A DNA stretch of 64,000 nt from Symbiodinium natans. Its lineage: Eukaryota; Sar; Dinophyceae; Suessiales; Symbiodiniaceae. Made by a program: the position numbers and the translations under genes. The notes beneath the pieces are model-generated. The model ran no database searches. It worked only from the letters and a program-made list of their open reading frames with translations, and was not told the origin of the DNA. Location of the stretch: positions 219,001-283,000 of the forward strand of contig CAJNDS010002083.1 of NCBI GenBank assembly GCA_905221605.1. The letters are read 5' to 3'. Shown here one piece after another: positions 42,501 to 53,518 of the stretch; positions within the stretch are counted from its first letter, which is position 1; each line of letters opens with the position of its first letter.

Positions 42501-45500
42501 GCTGCGAAGGCCACCGAGGAGGAGATCAAGGCGCTCCAGGCGGGCGTGACTTCGCTGGAGCCCCAGGTTTTTGTCTGTTCTGGATGTAGCGCTTTTTGCA
42601 TCGCAGCCGCGCGTCGCGTTTTTTCAACAAGTGACGTCCAGATCGTGAGCTGTGATGTGAGAGAAGTTGCGACCACTGAGCGCATCGATGCAGGCCCAGG
42701 AGCCGAAGCAAATATCACAGGAACCTTGCCCATCCTCTTTGTGCGATAATATCAGATAGCAATGCATCAGTCTGTCACCAGCAAGCAGCCTATACCTAGC
42801 TATCAAAAGTCTTTCTGACAGTAGCGTCGTAACGTCCCAACCTCGGACTCTACAGGTATAGTCATCAATGGCTAACAGCCTCTCGCCCTCGGGGAACACA
42901 CGCCAAAATTCAGTATTTTTTTGCCGGTTCAGTCGGTCAACACAAATTGTATCGCATAAGTACCTGGGTCCATGAGAAACCCCCGAGCAACTACCTAAGC
43001 ACCCCCGAGCAACTACCTAAGCACCTCCAAACTACGAGCTGCGAGGCAGTGAGAGCTCAGAAGCTTGCATTGATTCCAATTCTTCAGGCCGAAGCAAATT
43101 TTTGTAGTCCAGATTCCGAAGGGCTCCCCCTTTGCTAGTGAAACTAAGTGGCTAGAGGGGCGCTTGAGGCTGGACAAGTCAGTGGCCGAGTCCACCGACA
43201 TGCGGAAGAAGGAGCACGAGGCAGGGCTTGACCCCTCCACATGTCCGTGGAAGGGCATGTGCCGTTTAGCAGGCTGTTGGGTCTGTGTGGGAAAGTGTCA
43301 GGGCTGTGTTGGACTGGTGTTTCCAAGCGAAGTGTTGGGTGTGGGGTGACTCACGATGCCTAATTTGTTGGCCATGGGCAGGAGTACCAGAAGACTCTGC
43401 AGGACCAGTCTGCTACCAAGGAGTGGTGGGCTGCCACGTGCACATTTCTCGAATAACGCTGCTCTTTCAAGCTGCCATGAAATGTACATTACCTTGTCCA
43501 AGCGCACTTCCTCGCCATCATCATTCTATCTGTGCTCGTTGCTGCAAATATTGGTGCTGCAAGGGTTCCTCTTGTGTTTGCATGACATGGCACATCCCAC
43601 TTGTAAGTGGCGTCCAGAGCCTTGAGATCATGGCAAACGGGTTGCATCGGGAGGATGTCTTGCTGATGGCCAAGAACCGCCTCTTCCAGTTCTACCATCC
43701 GGACTCTCGGAATGAACTCATACCACAGCAAGCAAGCTCTGTGAGTCTCTAAGGCATCATGGCATGAGAGAGCGGTTTTGACTTGGGATCCTTCGTAGGT
43801 ACTTCTACGGTAGGATTGTGAGGACCCCCCTGAAAGAATTTTTCATGAACGTCAGTCGGCCTCAGCTCAGGACATGACCACCACCCTATCGACTACCGGC
43901 CCATACGACTTGGGACTTGTGCAGGCGATTCCATGTGGGGATCTGTTTACAAGAAGGAAGAGGTTAGCATAAAGCAGCAGCCCACGCAACTCAAAGGCTG
44001 GAAGATCATCGGCCTGGCTGCAAACGTTCCCTTGCTTCAAGTGACGGCATGCTGAGGAAAGCAATCAATCCCTAAACTGCAAACAACTCTGAGTTAGGCC
44101 AGCCTTCTCACGAAACGCCTTCACAGGGATGTCAGTAAGCCCCAGAGCCCGAACGCTATGTGATAGTGTGCAAGAGATGCTACAAAACTGGTGCAGGAGT
44201 CTCCGGCTTTCGTCCAGGCTCTGCAGTTGCTTTTGTATGTTTCTGTGTTGCTTCGACGAGGCGTCCTTCCAAGCCTACTGAAACCATGCTACTGGTGGCT
44301 CTACTTGTCTTTGGGTGGTTCGCGACGTTTTTTGGTAGCAGCTTGGGGATGCAAGCTATGGGGCCGGGTTGAGGCTGAAATGGAGAGTTCAAGCTTTGAC
44401 GTGTGCTACGCAACACCATCATCGCCGTCATTGCTGTGTTTGGGAACGTTCCAGTCTTGGAGGTTAACGGGTTTTCCTGTGCTGGTGAAAACAAGCCACA
44501 GTTCGACACAGACTTGACCCTCAGCTGCCCCGAACAAACCAAGCATCTCACGTGCAGCTTTGACAGATATGCCGGGCAGCATCCGTAAGGCACCCGTCGT
44601 CACTCACCGTCGACATTTGTAAGTAATGTCTACAGAACCTTTCGATTCAAGAAACACCTTTCGGTTCGGGCGTCCGTGAGACGATTGGAAAGGATACTTG
44701 TGAAACGACCCAGTCCAGCTTCTGGTGCGCCTTGCGCCTTGAATTCCAAGAGCACCCCAAACCATCCAAACAAACTTCACCTCGGGGGAGGTTGAGGCTC
44801 ATCAGATGAAGGAAGAGCCACCTGAGTTCGGCTCGGCCAAGCAGGGAGCTCAGCACGCTGCCAGAGGTCTTCAGGCAACTGCTTTGAAACACTGTCACGA
44901 GTTTGAGGGTCGATTTTAGGTTTCAGGGTTTTTTGTTGCACGTTCGGATGTAACAGGGCACGCGTGACAGCGGAAGCATTCTGTGGTCGTCAGCATCAGC
45001 GCTGGATTGGCTGCCGCCCCCCACCACTTTCTTGAAACAATGGTTCCAAGCGGCAAGCCTCGCCTTAAATCACCGCCAGCAGTCGTGGGGCTTCCACAAG
45101 TTCTTGCCAGGTCTTGCCAGGTCTTGCCAGGTGATAAACTGTAAGTTGAAGCTCAGCATCATCAACGTGTCATGAGAAGTCTTGTCGTTGCTCTCCCCAG
45201 AAGTTACCCAACCTGCAAAGGACTGGCCTTTTTCCAAGGGCTGTCATGGGCAGTGTCTGCATTGGCCAGGATGGTCCAGGGCAACGGCGTGCTGAACATG
45301 CTCGAAGGCCAGAGCCCTCAAACCCAATCCTCCATATCCCTCGAACCTCGGAACCCTGCACGATTTTGAGCCCTACGGTGCAAGATGCGGGAGGCCTTGT
45401 GACTGAGACCGAGAAGACCATGGCTGAGGCAATCCGGGGACCTTCTGAGCAACTCGATGATTGGGGTTTCTTCGGTTTGTTTTGAGGGTTGGGCAGCTGC

Positions 45501-47810
45501 TTTTGGGGTTCATCTAGGGCTTTTATTGTGACACTGTTTGTATTTGAGAAGTATCAGCCCCTCCACTGTTCTCGAGAGAGGGCCTCAGCACACGCTCAGA
45601 CCTGTTCGAATTTGGCAGGGGGCGGGGCAGAGATGTGTGCAACTTCCTTCGATGGCCCCAGGATTGACGGGGGCACTAGGCACTTCGTTGTTTATTTGTT
45701 TATTTGTTTCTTTTTTGTTTGGATGCCCCTCGGAACTACCCAGAGCGGGTGAGCTCCTTGCAAAAACCTCCAAGATGAACGAAAAAACGAAGCTCGATGG
45801 CTTCAACGGAACTCTCAAGGCCTAGAACAGGTATCAACATGCTGCTTGTTCTGCATCGGCTGTGCTGCCTGCGCTCGCACGACATGTCCCAAGGCCAAGT
45901 ACAATGAGAAGGAGTCCCAGCAGCTTTACGAAGACATGCTGTCTGACGCAAGTAGCCCAGAGCATCCCAGAGCAAGATGAAAGGGTTTCGGGCAGAGAGT
46001 TCGTTCGTGATGAACTGTTTTGTGTTGTTATATTTTGTTGTGTCTTGCTAGTTTTTTGACGAACTTTATGCGTTCTGCACCTCTTGGGTTTCCAGACGTT
46101 GGAGTCGCGATTATACAAATAGAGCCTGGGGGAGAGTGAGGCTTGAGCTACCGGCAGGCCCTTGAACCCTGATTCACACTGATCACCCAAGCTCTTGACA
46201 CCAGCGTGTCATCTCCTAGGAGCATTCCACCCTGGACTCGATCGACAACAGTCACTGATAAACACGAACACGACGCTAGATGAAACCCTCGACAGACACA
46301 TGCATCTCTGTGCCACAAGCGCTTGAATCCAGCAACCGAGCAGCTGCCTGAACCCCAAACCCAAACCACTCCACACGGCCTCGTGCGGTGAATCCCCACA
46401 GCCCTTCAAACCAACTTCAAAGCATCTCAAAGCACCCTAGCATTGGACCCCAAGCCTGAAGGTAAGAACATTACAGAAGCCCGAAGCTCCGCGAAGGCTG
46501 CCGCAAAGCGCGAGGCTGATGTCAAGGCTATCGCCTCCAAGCAGAGGGCCAAGGCGCGTAGCTCCCAGGTGATTCGAACTTTCGGGATTCAGGGTCTAGT
46601 TACCTGTAACATGTTTTTGTAACATGGCAGGCGTTTTCTGGGTCATGGAGCCGGAAAGACCGGACACGGTCGGTTGCAGGCCACGGCGGAAGGCGAGGTG
46701 GTCAAGAAGTCGGCCGGGCACTCAGCTGCCGCAACTCGGGTGGTGGATAAGTGCCCAACACTCTGAAACCCTGAAGACCCAAAAGCCCCGAAGCGCCAAC
46801 CCTAAAGCCCCATAAGAAACCTTCTCCAATGGTAGCAGTGGTAGCAAAAGGACGAGAGATGGCAATTGTAGACCTAGAAACAGAGGTGGGCGAAAATGGT
46901 AACGAAAGCAATAGTGGTAGTAAAAGTGAGCATAAACCCCCTCCCCCCCCACCAAAAAGCAACAAAAGGAAAACTTATAACCTAAAACCCCAAAGAAAGC
47001 GAGGATGCCAAGAAGGCCGAGAAGGAGGAGCTGAAGGCCGGTTCGGTCCCCCCTTTCCGAGCCTCCATCCCTTTAATAGTAGCATCAACGAATGAGGGGA
47101 AGAGGAACAGGAAGAGGTCTCATGGGTTTTTTTATTACTTTCATTCTTGGTTCTTCTGGTCAAGAGTCGCAAGTCCCACCCCGCCCCCTTAGATGAGGCA
47201 GGCGAGATCAGGCGAGACTAGATCAAGGTCCATTCGTTTCGAGCCTCCGGCGGTCTGCTTCCACTGCCAAATGCGATTGTGAAGAGTTGCCGCAGCTAAT
47301 TCATCAGAACCAGGTTGGCCCGAGGGCCCGAAGGATGGCATGAGCACTATGCCCTTGACCACCTTGTACCCCCGAACTCGTGGGACTGCTAAAGGGGTCT
47401 GACATGCAATGTCACTTATACTGGAAGGACGTGCAGCAATACGGCACGGACCTGGACGAGGAGGGCACGTTTTTGACCCTTAGAGGTTGCTGGGGGTGGC
47501 AAACAGTCGCAGGGGTTCTTTGTTCCGGGATTCTGGTCAATGAGCAATATAGATTCGACTAGGATGGGGAAGTCTCCTCACGATGTTGCTCGGGGCCTCC
47601 CATATGTACTGACTTCGTGCCATGTGCCGTTCGACGCCCTCAATTCCTGTGGCCCCAAACAGGCCCAGGAATGTTCCAGCACAGCAAGTGCGCCCAAGCA
47701 ACTTCTAAAGTTATTCCAAAGCCTTCCAGGAGTGCAGCTGGCTCTTGAAGAACTACGAGACCCGTAAGACGGCCCGGCTCTCGGTTTACTTCACAACGAT
47801 GATGCTGATG

Positions 47811-47850
<40 letters not shown>

Positions 47851-47857
47851 GGCTGCT

Positions 47858-47888
<31 letters not shown>

Positions 47889-48450
47889 ATGATGATCATG
47901 ACCACGATGATGAAGGGACATTGTAGACTTTCTATGCTACTATTATCTTTGTGTCATGATGATTCTTTGCTACTTTTCTCTGTGTTGCCGGTATTGATTT
48001 TAGTTTTCCATCTTTCGTCGTGGACATTGCTAGATTTTCAGCGTTCGTGGCTTGGGGGTCGAGAGCTGTAGCATCTTGAGTTGAGAACGTGGAATTGTCA
48101 CACTTGCTGTTCTTATGGTTACTTTTCGTTCTTGTTGTTGTTGTTTTCGTGATTGGATGCGAATTATCATACACCATGAACTCCATTAGCCTGCCTGTCA
48201 AGCCCCCTCCCCCCCCACAGCACACAGGCCCGTGAGCAGGAGAAGGAGACGCTCCAGCAGGCGAAGGTGCCTCTCTTAAACCTCAGGGATTTAGGGTTTA
48301 GGGTTGAGGGTTCGGGTTCAGGGCTTTGGGTTTTAGGGCTGTGCTCAAATCCTGAACTCTAAACTCTCATTTAGGGATTGAGCCAACTGTCCAAGAGGGC
48401 CAGGGCACAGCAAGCGAGTGGCGGAGCCTCCTTCTCCAGCCATTTTTTTT
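42501..48450 (+). CDS. Large dinoflagellate coiled-coil protein, C-terminal exons
   Basis: Resumes the gene after the nested frame. Exons: 42501-42560 (AKATEEEIKALQAGVTSLE); about 43170-43221 (RLDKSVAESTDMRKKEHEA); 43382-43420 (EYQKTLQDQSATKEW); about 43617-43725 (EDVLLMAKNRLFQFYHPDS); about 45281-45305 (NGVLNMLE); about 45391-45431 (LVTETEKTMAEA); about 45899-45955 (YNEKESQQLYEDMLSDA); about 46487-46569 (AKAAAKREADVKAIASKQRA); about 46690-46712 (AEGEVVKK); about 46987-47040 (ESEDAKKAEKEELKAG); about 47732-47785 (CSWLLKNYETRKTARL); 48228-48268 (AREQEKETLQQAK); last exon about 48410-48450 (ASGGASFS). In the family these blocks occur in this order, ending with CDWLLKYY-like and VLSGA-like segments. 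Some small exons are surely missed, and several borders need GA or GC donors. Confidence 0.65.
47806..47896 (+). repeat. (GCT)n and (GAT)n microsatellites
   Basis: A run of about 20 CTG/GCT units followed by about 9 GAT units, just downstream of the CSWLLKNYETRK exon. Confidence 0.95.
48287..48345 (+). repeat. Degenerate TTTAGGG tract
   Basis: TTTAGGGTTTAGGG followed by degenerate units, in the last intron of the coiled-coil gene. Confidence 0.8.
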
Positions 48451-48805
48451 TGCCGAAACGGTGCAGGAAGCCCCAAAGATCCTGGGACCCGCCGCAAGCA
48501 CAGGCCGCCCTGGCTGGTGCCAAGTGAGCAGCTGCACAGGCTCTGCCTTAAGGCAAAAGGATGTCTTGCAGGATGTTCGTGTTGACGGTGGGGGTGAAAT
48601 GTGGGGGCAGAATGGCAAAGATGGATTCTGGGCCGATATGCTACTTTGTGCAAGGGTGCTGACAGTAGATTCAGTAGATGCAGGGACCTTCGCAAAATCC
48701 ATCATGCCATTAAGCAACATACGCCATGCCGCTATCACTGCCTGCTCGAGCGAGTTTTTGACTGGTCCTCTCCTCTTCGGCGCTTGCTGATCTCAGTTGC
48801 GAATC

Positions 48806-50456
48806 ATGGCCCGTCGTTCCTCCAGCGTGTCCTGGCTTAGGAGAGGAGCTTGCAAGGTCCAGGACCCTCAGTAGCACCTAAGCCTTCAGCGCGAAGCCCA
48901 TCCATCTACAACCCCCGAAGCTCCCGACAAGCTGCAACCAAACACCTCGGCACCCCCCTTCAACTTTTCAAACCCCCAAGGTGCTCATCCTTGCAGCTGC
49001 CCTCTGCACGCTGCTGGCGCTCCAGGCTCAGAGCTCGAAGCGTTTTTATTTGTGGTGCGGTTGCCTGAAGCATGAATGAGCGCAGTCTGCTGTGTTCGGC
49101 GTGCTGCAGCCCCAGGAGTCTAGTGACATATCGTGCTTTAGGACGATCCATGCACACACCAGGCGAGTGAGTTTGCTCCGCGATTTCCTCAACATCTCGA
49201 GTAAGAGACTTGCATCCTGTACACTGATCCCTTTGAAGGGGTGTGGGGGCGGTTGGTGCAACTCCAACTCTCCTGTCCAGGCAGCTTTCCTTGGCCCCAG
49301 CCGCGGCAGTGAGGTTCGTGGTTTGCCACATCGTTTCGGATTCTGTCAGCAGTTGGGGTTCTCTACATGAGGGTCGCTTCTTGAGGCACCTAGTATACTT
49401 CGAGCCCCTGTATCTAGGGTACCCCGAGAAGGGACCATGCCTTTGAGAACTGCCAATTTGCCAGGTTTTCGGGTCAGGCCGCTCAACAGAGTAACAGTCA
49501 CTGTGGCCATCTGCCGCAGGAATGGCCAAGACATTGAAAAAGGGGTTTTCAAAATGCACCCTGGTGCACGCAGTGGCAGTAGTTCAGCAGAAGTCCACAA
49601 TAGCTCCGGAACACCAGCAACCCCAGTTGGCAAAATGGACGAGAGCACTCTATTGGTTTCTCCTTGCATCGGCGCTGCTTCCATTCAGCGGTGCATCTTC
49701 GAGCACCTTCCGGGAGCCTTTTGGGGGCCAAGGGGCCCTGGCAGTCTGCAGCGCTGGATGCTCCTAAAGCCCGAACACTTCCGCTGCACAGGTCAGCCAG
49801 CATGACATGGCCAAAGTGGCAGCCGCAGGCGCTGTGCTGACCGCACCGGAGGCGGCTCACGCGCGGCTTCCAGAGGAGCAATGTTTTAAGGGAACGCAGA
49901 AGATGCTCGCTGATGTTAGGGGGCTCAGAGGGGCTGGTGGTTTTGTGATTCGGCTCTCGTCTCTGGTGTGTCTCAGCTGGGGCACCGGTGAGGCTTAAGA
50001 CGTGTGCCGCGGAGTGCCCTCACAGGAGTTCGTGATCTTTGCGCCAATCGTGGACGTGCTGCCAGTGCCTGCCCAAGAAACAGGGTTGAGGGGTTAGCAA
50101 GCAAACTGTTCTCTGAAGCTGCCCGTGCCTCCACGCCGCAAGCATTGGCAGATCTTGCCCGTCTTCTTCTTCCTGCTGGCCTTCCTGTGGCAGGCCAGCT
50201 AGAAATTTGGTTTAAGCATGCATAAGGTTTCTGGCAAAGGTTAGCATAAAAGGGTTAGCCCTTCTTCGATGCTACGGTGTATTGACGTGTGAAGTTCGAG
50301 CCATAGCACCCTGATCCAGAAGCTGAGCGGCCCAAGGACAGCAGACTGGCGCAAATTTTCCATCGGCCTTACCTATATTCTCTCTCAACCTCAGAGCCTC
50401 AGAGAGTCCGAAAAAACACACTCGTCTCGGGGCAGGCAGCTGTTGGCTTCCGCTGA
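48806..50456 (+). CDS. psbK: Photosystem II reaction-centre protein K, nuclear gene copy 1
   Basis: PsbK is a one-helix subunit of photosystem II in the thylakoid membrane. Seven exons join in frame to about 93 residues: 48806-48826 (MARRSSS), 48981-49025 (VLILAAALCTLLALQ), about 49281-49310 (AAFLGPSRGS), 49792-49875 (VSQHDMAKVAAAGAVLTAPE then AAHARLPE), 50026-50064 (EFVIFAPIVDVLP), 50152-50193 (ILPVFFFLLAFLWQ), 50436-50456 (AAVGFR and stop). The mature part from LPEEF to the end matches PsbK, with its PIVDVLP, VFF-LLAFLWQ and C-terminal QAAVGFR. The presequence has three parts: ER signal peptide, a transit stretch starting at Phe, and an Ala-rich thylakoid-type signal ending AHA. Exon 3 needs a GA donor to keep phase. 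This copy is more diverged in the presequence than copies 2 and 3. Confidence 0.88.
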
Positions 50457-50951
50457 GCGGAGATGTGCGAGCGACAGAGGACTTGCTCTCGTTGTGTGCA
50501 TTTCTAAGTGCTGGATGTTCGGAGTAGGTGGTTCCAAAGACCAGGCCCCAAAAATGTTGGTGGGGTTCTCGTCCGTTTGAGAGGTAGTTGAACTGGGAGG
50601 GTGATCAAGGGGAGGAAGGCAGACCTCCCCACAGCATGCACGGACTCCTTGCCTGTCAGCCTCCAGGACGAGAGATTTTGCTCCGGCATAGCGTGATTCA
50701 GCAACGCTGGAAGAGAGCGCGCGTGTGCATTTAAAAGCACCTGCGTTCTCAGCCGCTGCATGCCAGCAACTGCCTGCCCATTTTGCACATGAACGGAGGA
50801 CGAGCAAAGAACAGTAGTAGAAGGGTTTAAACGGGGACAAGCTTGCCAAGCGTTCATGCTGCATGGCCCTCGAACAATTTCTGGCTCGAGTGGGGGGTAG
50901 AGTCCCAGATAGCTGTCCGCACCATCCTACCTGTGTGTAGAAAGTACGCCA

Positions 50952-52396
50952 ATGGCTCGCCGCATCTTGACTAGACCACATGGACCCAGCCCGCAAACTC
51001 GAACGCCTCAAAAGCTGCCACCTTCACCTGTGAGCTTCGCCCTTACCCGCCAAAGGCCACAACACCACTAAGCACCCAGAAAACCCTAAACCTGTTAGGC
51101 CTCAAAAACCGTGAAGTCCCACGCTTTAGGCTCCAGCGCCCTCGTGCTCCTGGCCGCCCTGGCGGCGCTCTGCCTACTCCAGAGCCCCGGCCCGGAATAG
51201 GGGATGTGCGTCTACAGCCCTCAGCTGGGCATTCTTGAAGCTCATCAGCTGAAGCTCAGGAGCGCTTTTGTCAGCCCCGGCAGCCAGAATCTGCGAGGAG
51301 AGGTGACTTGGAGACGACCGGTTCCAGTTCTTCGTCCTAAACCTAGGTCTTGAACACGCTGACTGCAACATACTGCAACCCCAAACGCTGGCCCGTGAAT
51401 TCCTCTGGACTTTATCGCTCCTCTCCTCCCCAAGTTCCTCCCAAAGGTCTCCCAGGATGTGGCCAAGGCAGCCGCAGTGGGAGCTGTGCTGGCCACCCCC
51501 GAGGCTGCACATGCGCGGCTGCCCGAGGAGTCCTCGAGGGCTTAAAGGGTTCAGGGGGAGTTTCGGAGGAGCTTCGGGGGTTTGCGGGGTTTATGGAAGA
51601 GTACCGATCGCCGTCAAACGCGGGCTTGACTTCCGGTCATCCTTGTCCTTTCTACGTAAATCTGTTGCAGTATGTTGCTTATAGCTTGTGGTCCCAATTG
51701 CAGCGAGGAGTTCGTGATCTTCGCCCCGATTGTGGATGTGCTCCCGGCCGCTGGCCAAGATGCGCTCACGAGTGACAAAGCAAACGCAACCCGAAAGTAG
51801 ATTCGGCACTAAACCCTTTAGGGTTTAAGGCCGAGGCCACGGCTTTGAAAGTGCTTGTGTTGTTCAGATCGCTGAAGATTTCAGGCAGCGTACACCCCAA
51901 AGCTCTACAGTCTACAGGCGACAGGCATACTGTAAATCTCTGTGGGCCCTCGTCCAAAACACTCTGACCTCTAAACCCTGAATTCGGCAAGGCTACGCCA
52001 CTTATGTTACCCTGGAAGATCCCTAGAACCATGACAGATCCTGCCTGTCTTCTTCTTCCTCTTGGCCTTCCTGTGGCAGGTCCCGGCGGAATAGATTTCG
52101 GGAGCCTTTGCTTTGCACACTACTTGTGCCAAATCCTTCGCATTTGTGTTGGGGGTGATGAAAGGTCAGTAGCGCGGGAGCACTCCCCACATTTCAAGAT
52201 CCCGATCTTGGAACCCCCGTTCTGCCAAGCTCGGATTCTCAACCCCTCCCTCTTGATAGCTTGTACTGTGCGTGTTCAGTTTAGCGGTCCCACCACTGAG
52301 AGGGCAAGAATGCCCAGCTCCATTGAGGTTTAGAAGGCAAACGAGAATGTCCGTGGCCTCCTGTGCAGCTCGCAGGCTGCCGTCGGCTTCCGCTGA
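50952..52396 (+). CDS. psbK: Photosystem II reaction-centre protein K, nuclear gene copy 2
   Basis: Exons 50952-50961, 51130-51181, 51260-51302, 51447-51527, 51708-51746, 52038-52079 and 52376-52396 total 288 bases, an exact 95-residue frame plus stop. Parts: signal peptide (RSSALVLLAALAALCLLQ); transit part beginning SAFVSPGSQNLRGE; thylakoid-type signal (AAAVGAVLATPEAAHA); mature PsbK starting RLPEEFVIFAPIVDVLP and ending LAFLWQAAVGFR. Donors used are GC (exon 1), GA (exon 2), GT (exon 3), GA (exon 4), GC (exon 5) and GT (exon 6). Acceptors are all AG. Exon phases agree only with these choices, and copy 3 has the same borders. Genes are head to tail with copy 1, whose stop lies about 500 bp upstream. 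Confidence 0.93.
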
Positions 52397-52599
52397 GCGG
52401 CTTGGCGTCGGTGACGGGGACAGAGGGACCGAAGCCCGTTCTTGCAAGCCCCTTTGCCCTGAATCCCAGAACCCCATAATATATAAACCTGAAACAGGGA
52501 ATGCGATTGGTGGTAGTTTGAGGCGTCGTCAGCTGAGATCGCATCCCTTCGTGGGGACTGGTGACTCGTGGTTTTGTTTTCGACTCTCGTCTCTGACAG

Positions 52600-53039
52600 G
52601 AGTTCTTGTTTTTGCGCCCATCGTGGACGTCCTGCCAGTGCCTGCCCAAGAACCAGGGTTGAGTGTTAGCAGACAAGCTGATCTTCGAAGCTACACAGAT
52701 ATCTTGCCGCTCGCTGCCCGTGCCTCCACAGCAAGCATTGGCAGATCTTGCCCGTCTTCTGCTTCCTGCTGACCTTCTTGTGACAGGCCAGCTATGGTTT
52801 AAGGTTTCTGGCAAAGGTTAGCATAAAAGGGTTAGCTCTCTTCGATGCTACGGTGCGGATGGTATCCTTCAGTTGACGTGTGAAGTTCGAACCACAGCAC
52901 CTTGATCAAAAAGCTGGGCGGGCCTCAAGGACAGCAAAGTTCATGTTCGGATACCTACAGTAAGTAGCTAAAGCGAAGCTTTGTTCCCCAAGAACTTTGC
53001 GGAGACCGTCTCGTGTAGGCAGCTGTCGGCTTCCGCTGA
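52600..53039 (+). pseudogene. psbK: psbK relic: 3' exons only, frameshifted and with a stop
   Basis: Copies of the last three psbK exons without the first four. Exon 5 (52600-52637) is one base short, so its frame is broken within the EFVIFAP segment. Exon 6 (52745-52786) has the Trp codon of LAFLWQ changed to TGA. Exon 7 (53019-53039) still encodes AAVGFR and a stop. Its flanks resemble those of the end of copy 1, so it is the leftover of copy 1's 3' end after tandem duplication. Confidence 0.88.
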
Positions 53040-53518
53040 GCGGAGATGTGCGAGCGACAGAGGACTCGCTCTCGTTGTGTGCATTTCTAAGCGCTGGATG
53101 TTCGGAGTGGTAGGTGCTTCCAAAGACCAGGCTCCAAGAATGTTGGTGGGGCTCTCGTCTGTTGAGGGTGATCAAGGGGAGGAAGGCAGACCTCCCCACA
53201 GCATGCACGGACTCCTTGCCTGTCAGCCTCCAGGACGAGAGATTTTGCTCCGGCATAGCGTGATTCAGCAACGCTGGAAGAGAGCGCGCGTGTGCATTTA
53301 AAAGCACCTGCGTTCTCAGCCGCTGCATGCCAGCAACTGCCTGCCCATTTTGCACATGAACGGAGGACGAGCAAAGAACAGTAGTAGAAGGGTTTAAACG
53401 GGGACAAGCTTGCCAAGCGTTCATGCTGCATGGCCCTCGAACAATTTCTGGCTCGAGTGGGGGGTAGAGTCCCAGATAGCTGTCCGCACCATCCTACCTG
53501 TGTGTAGAAAGTACGCCA

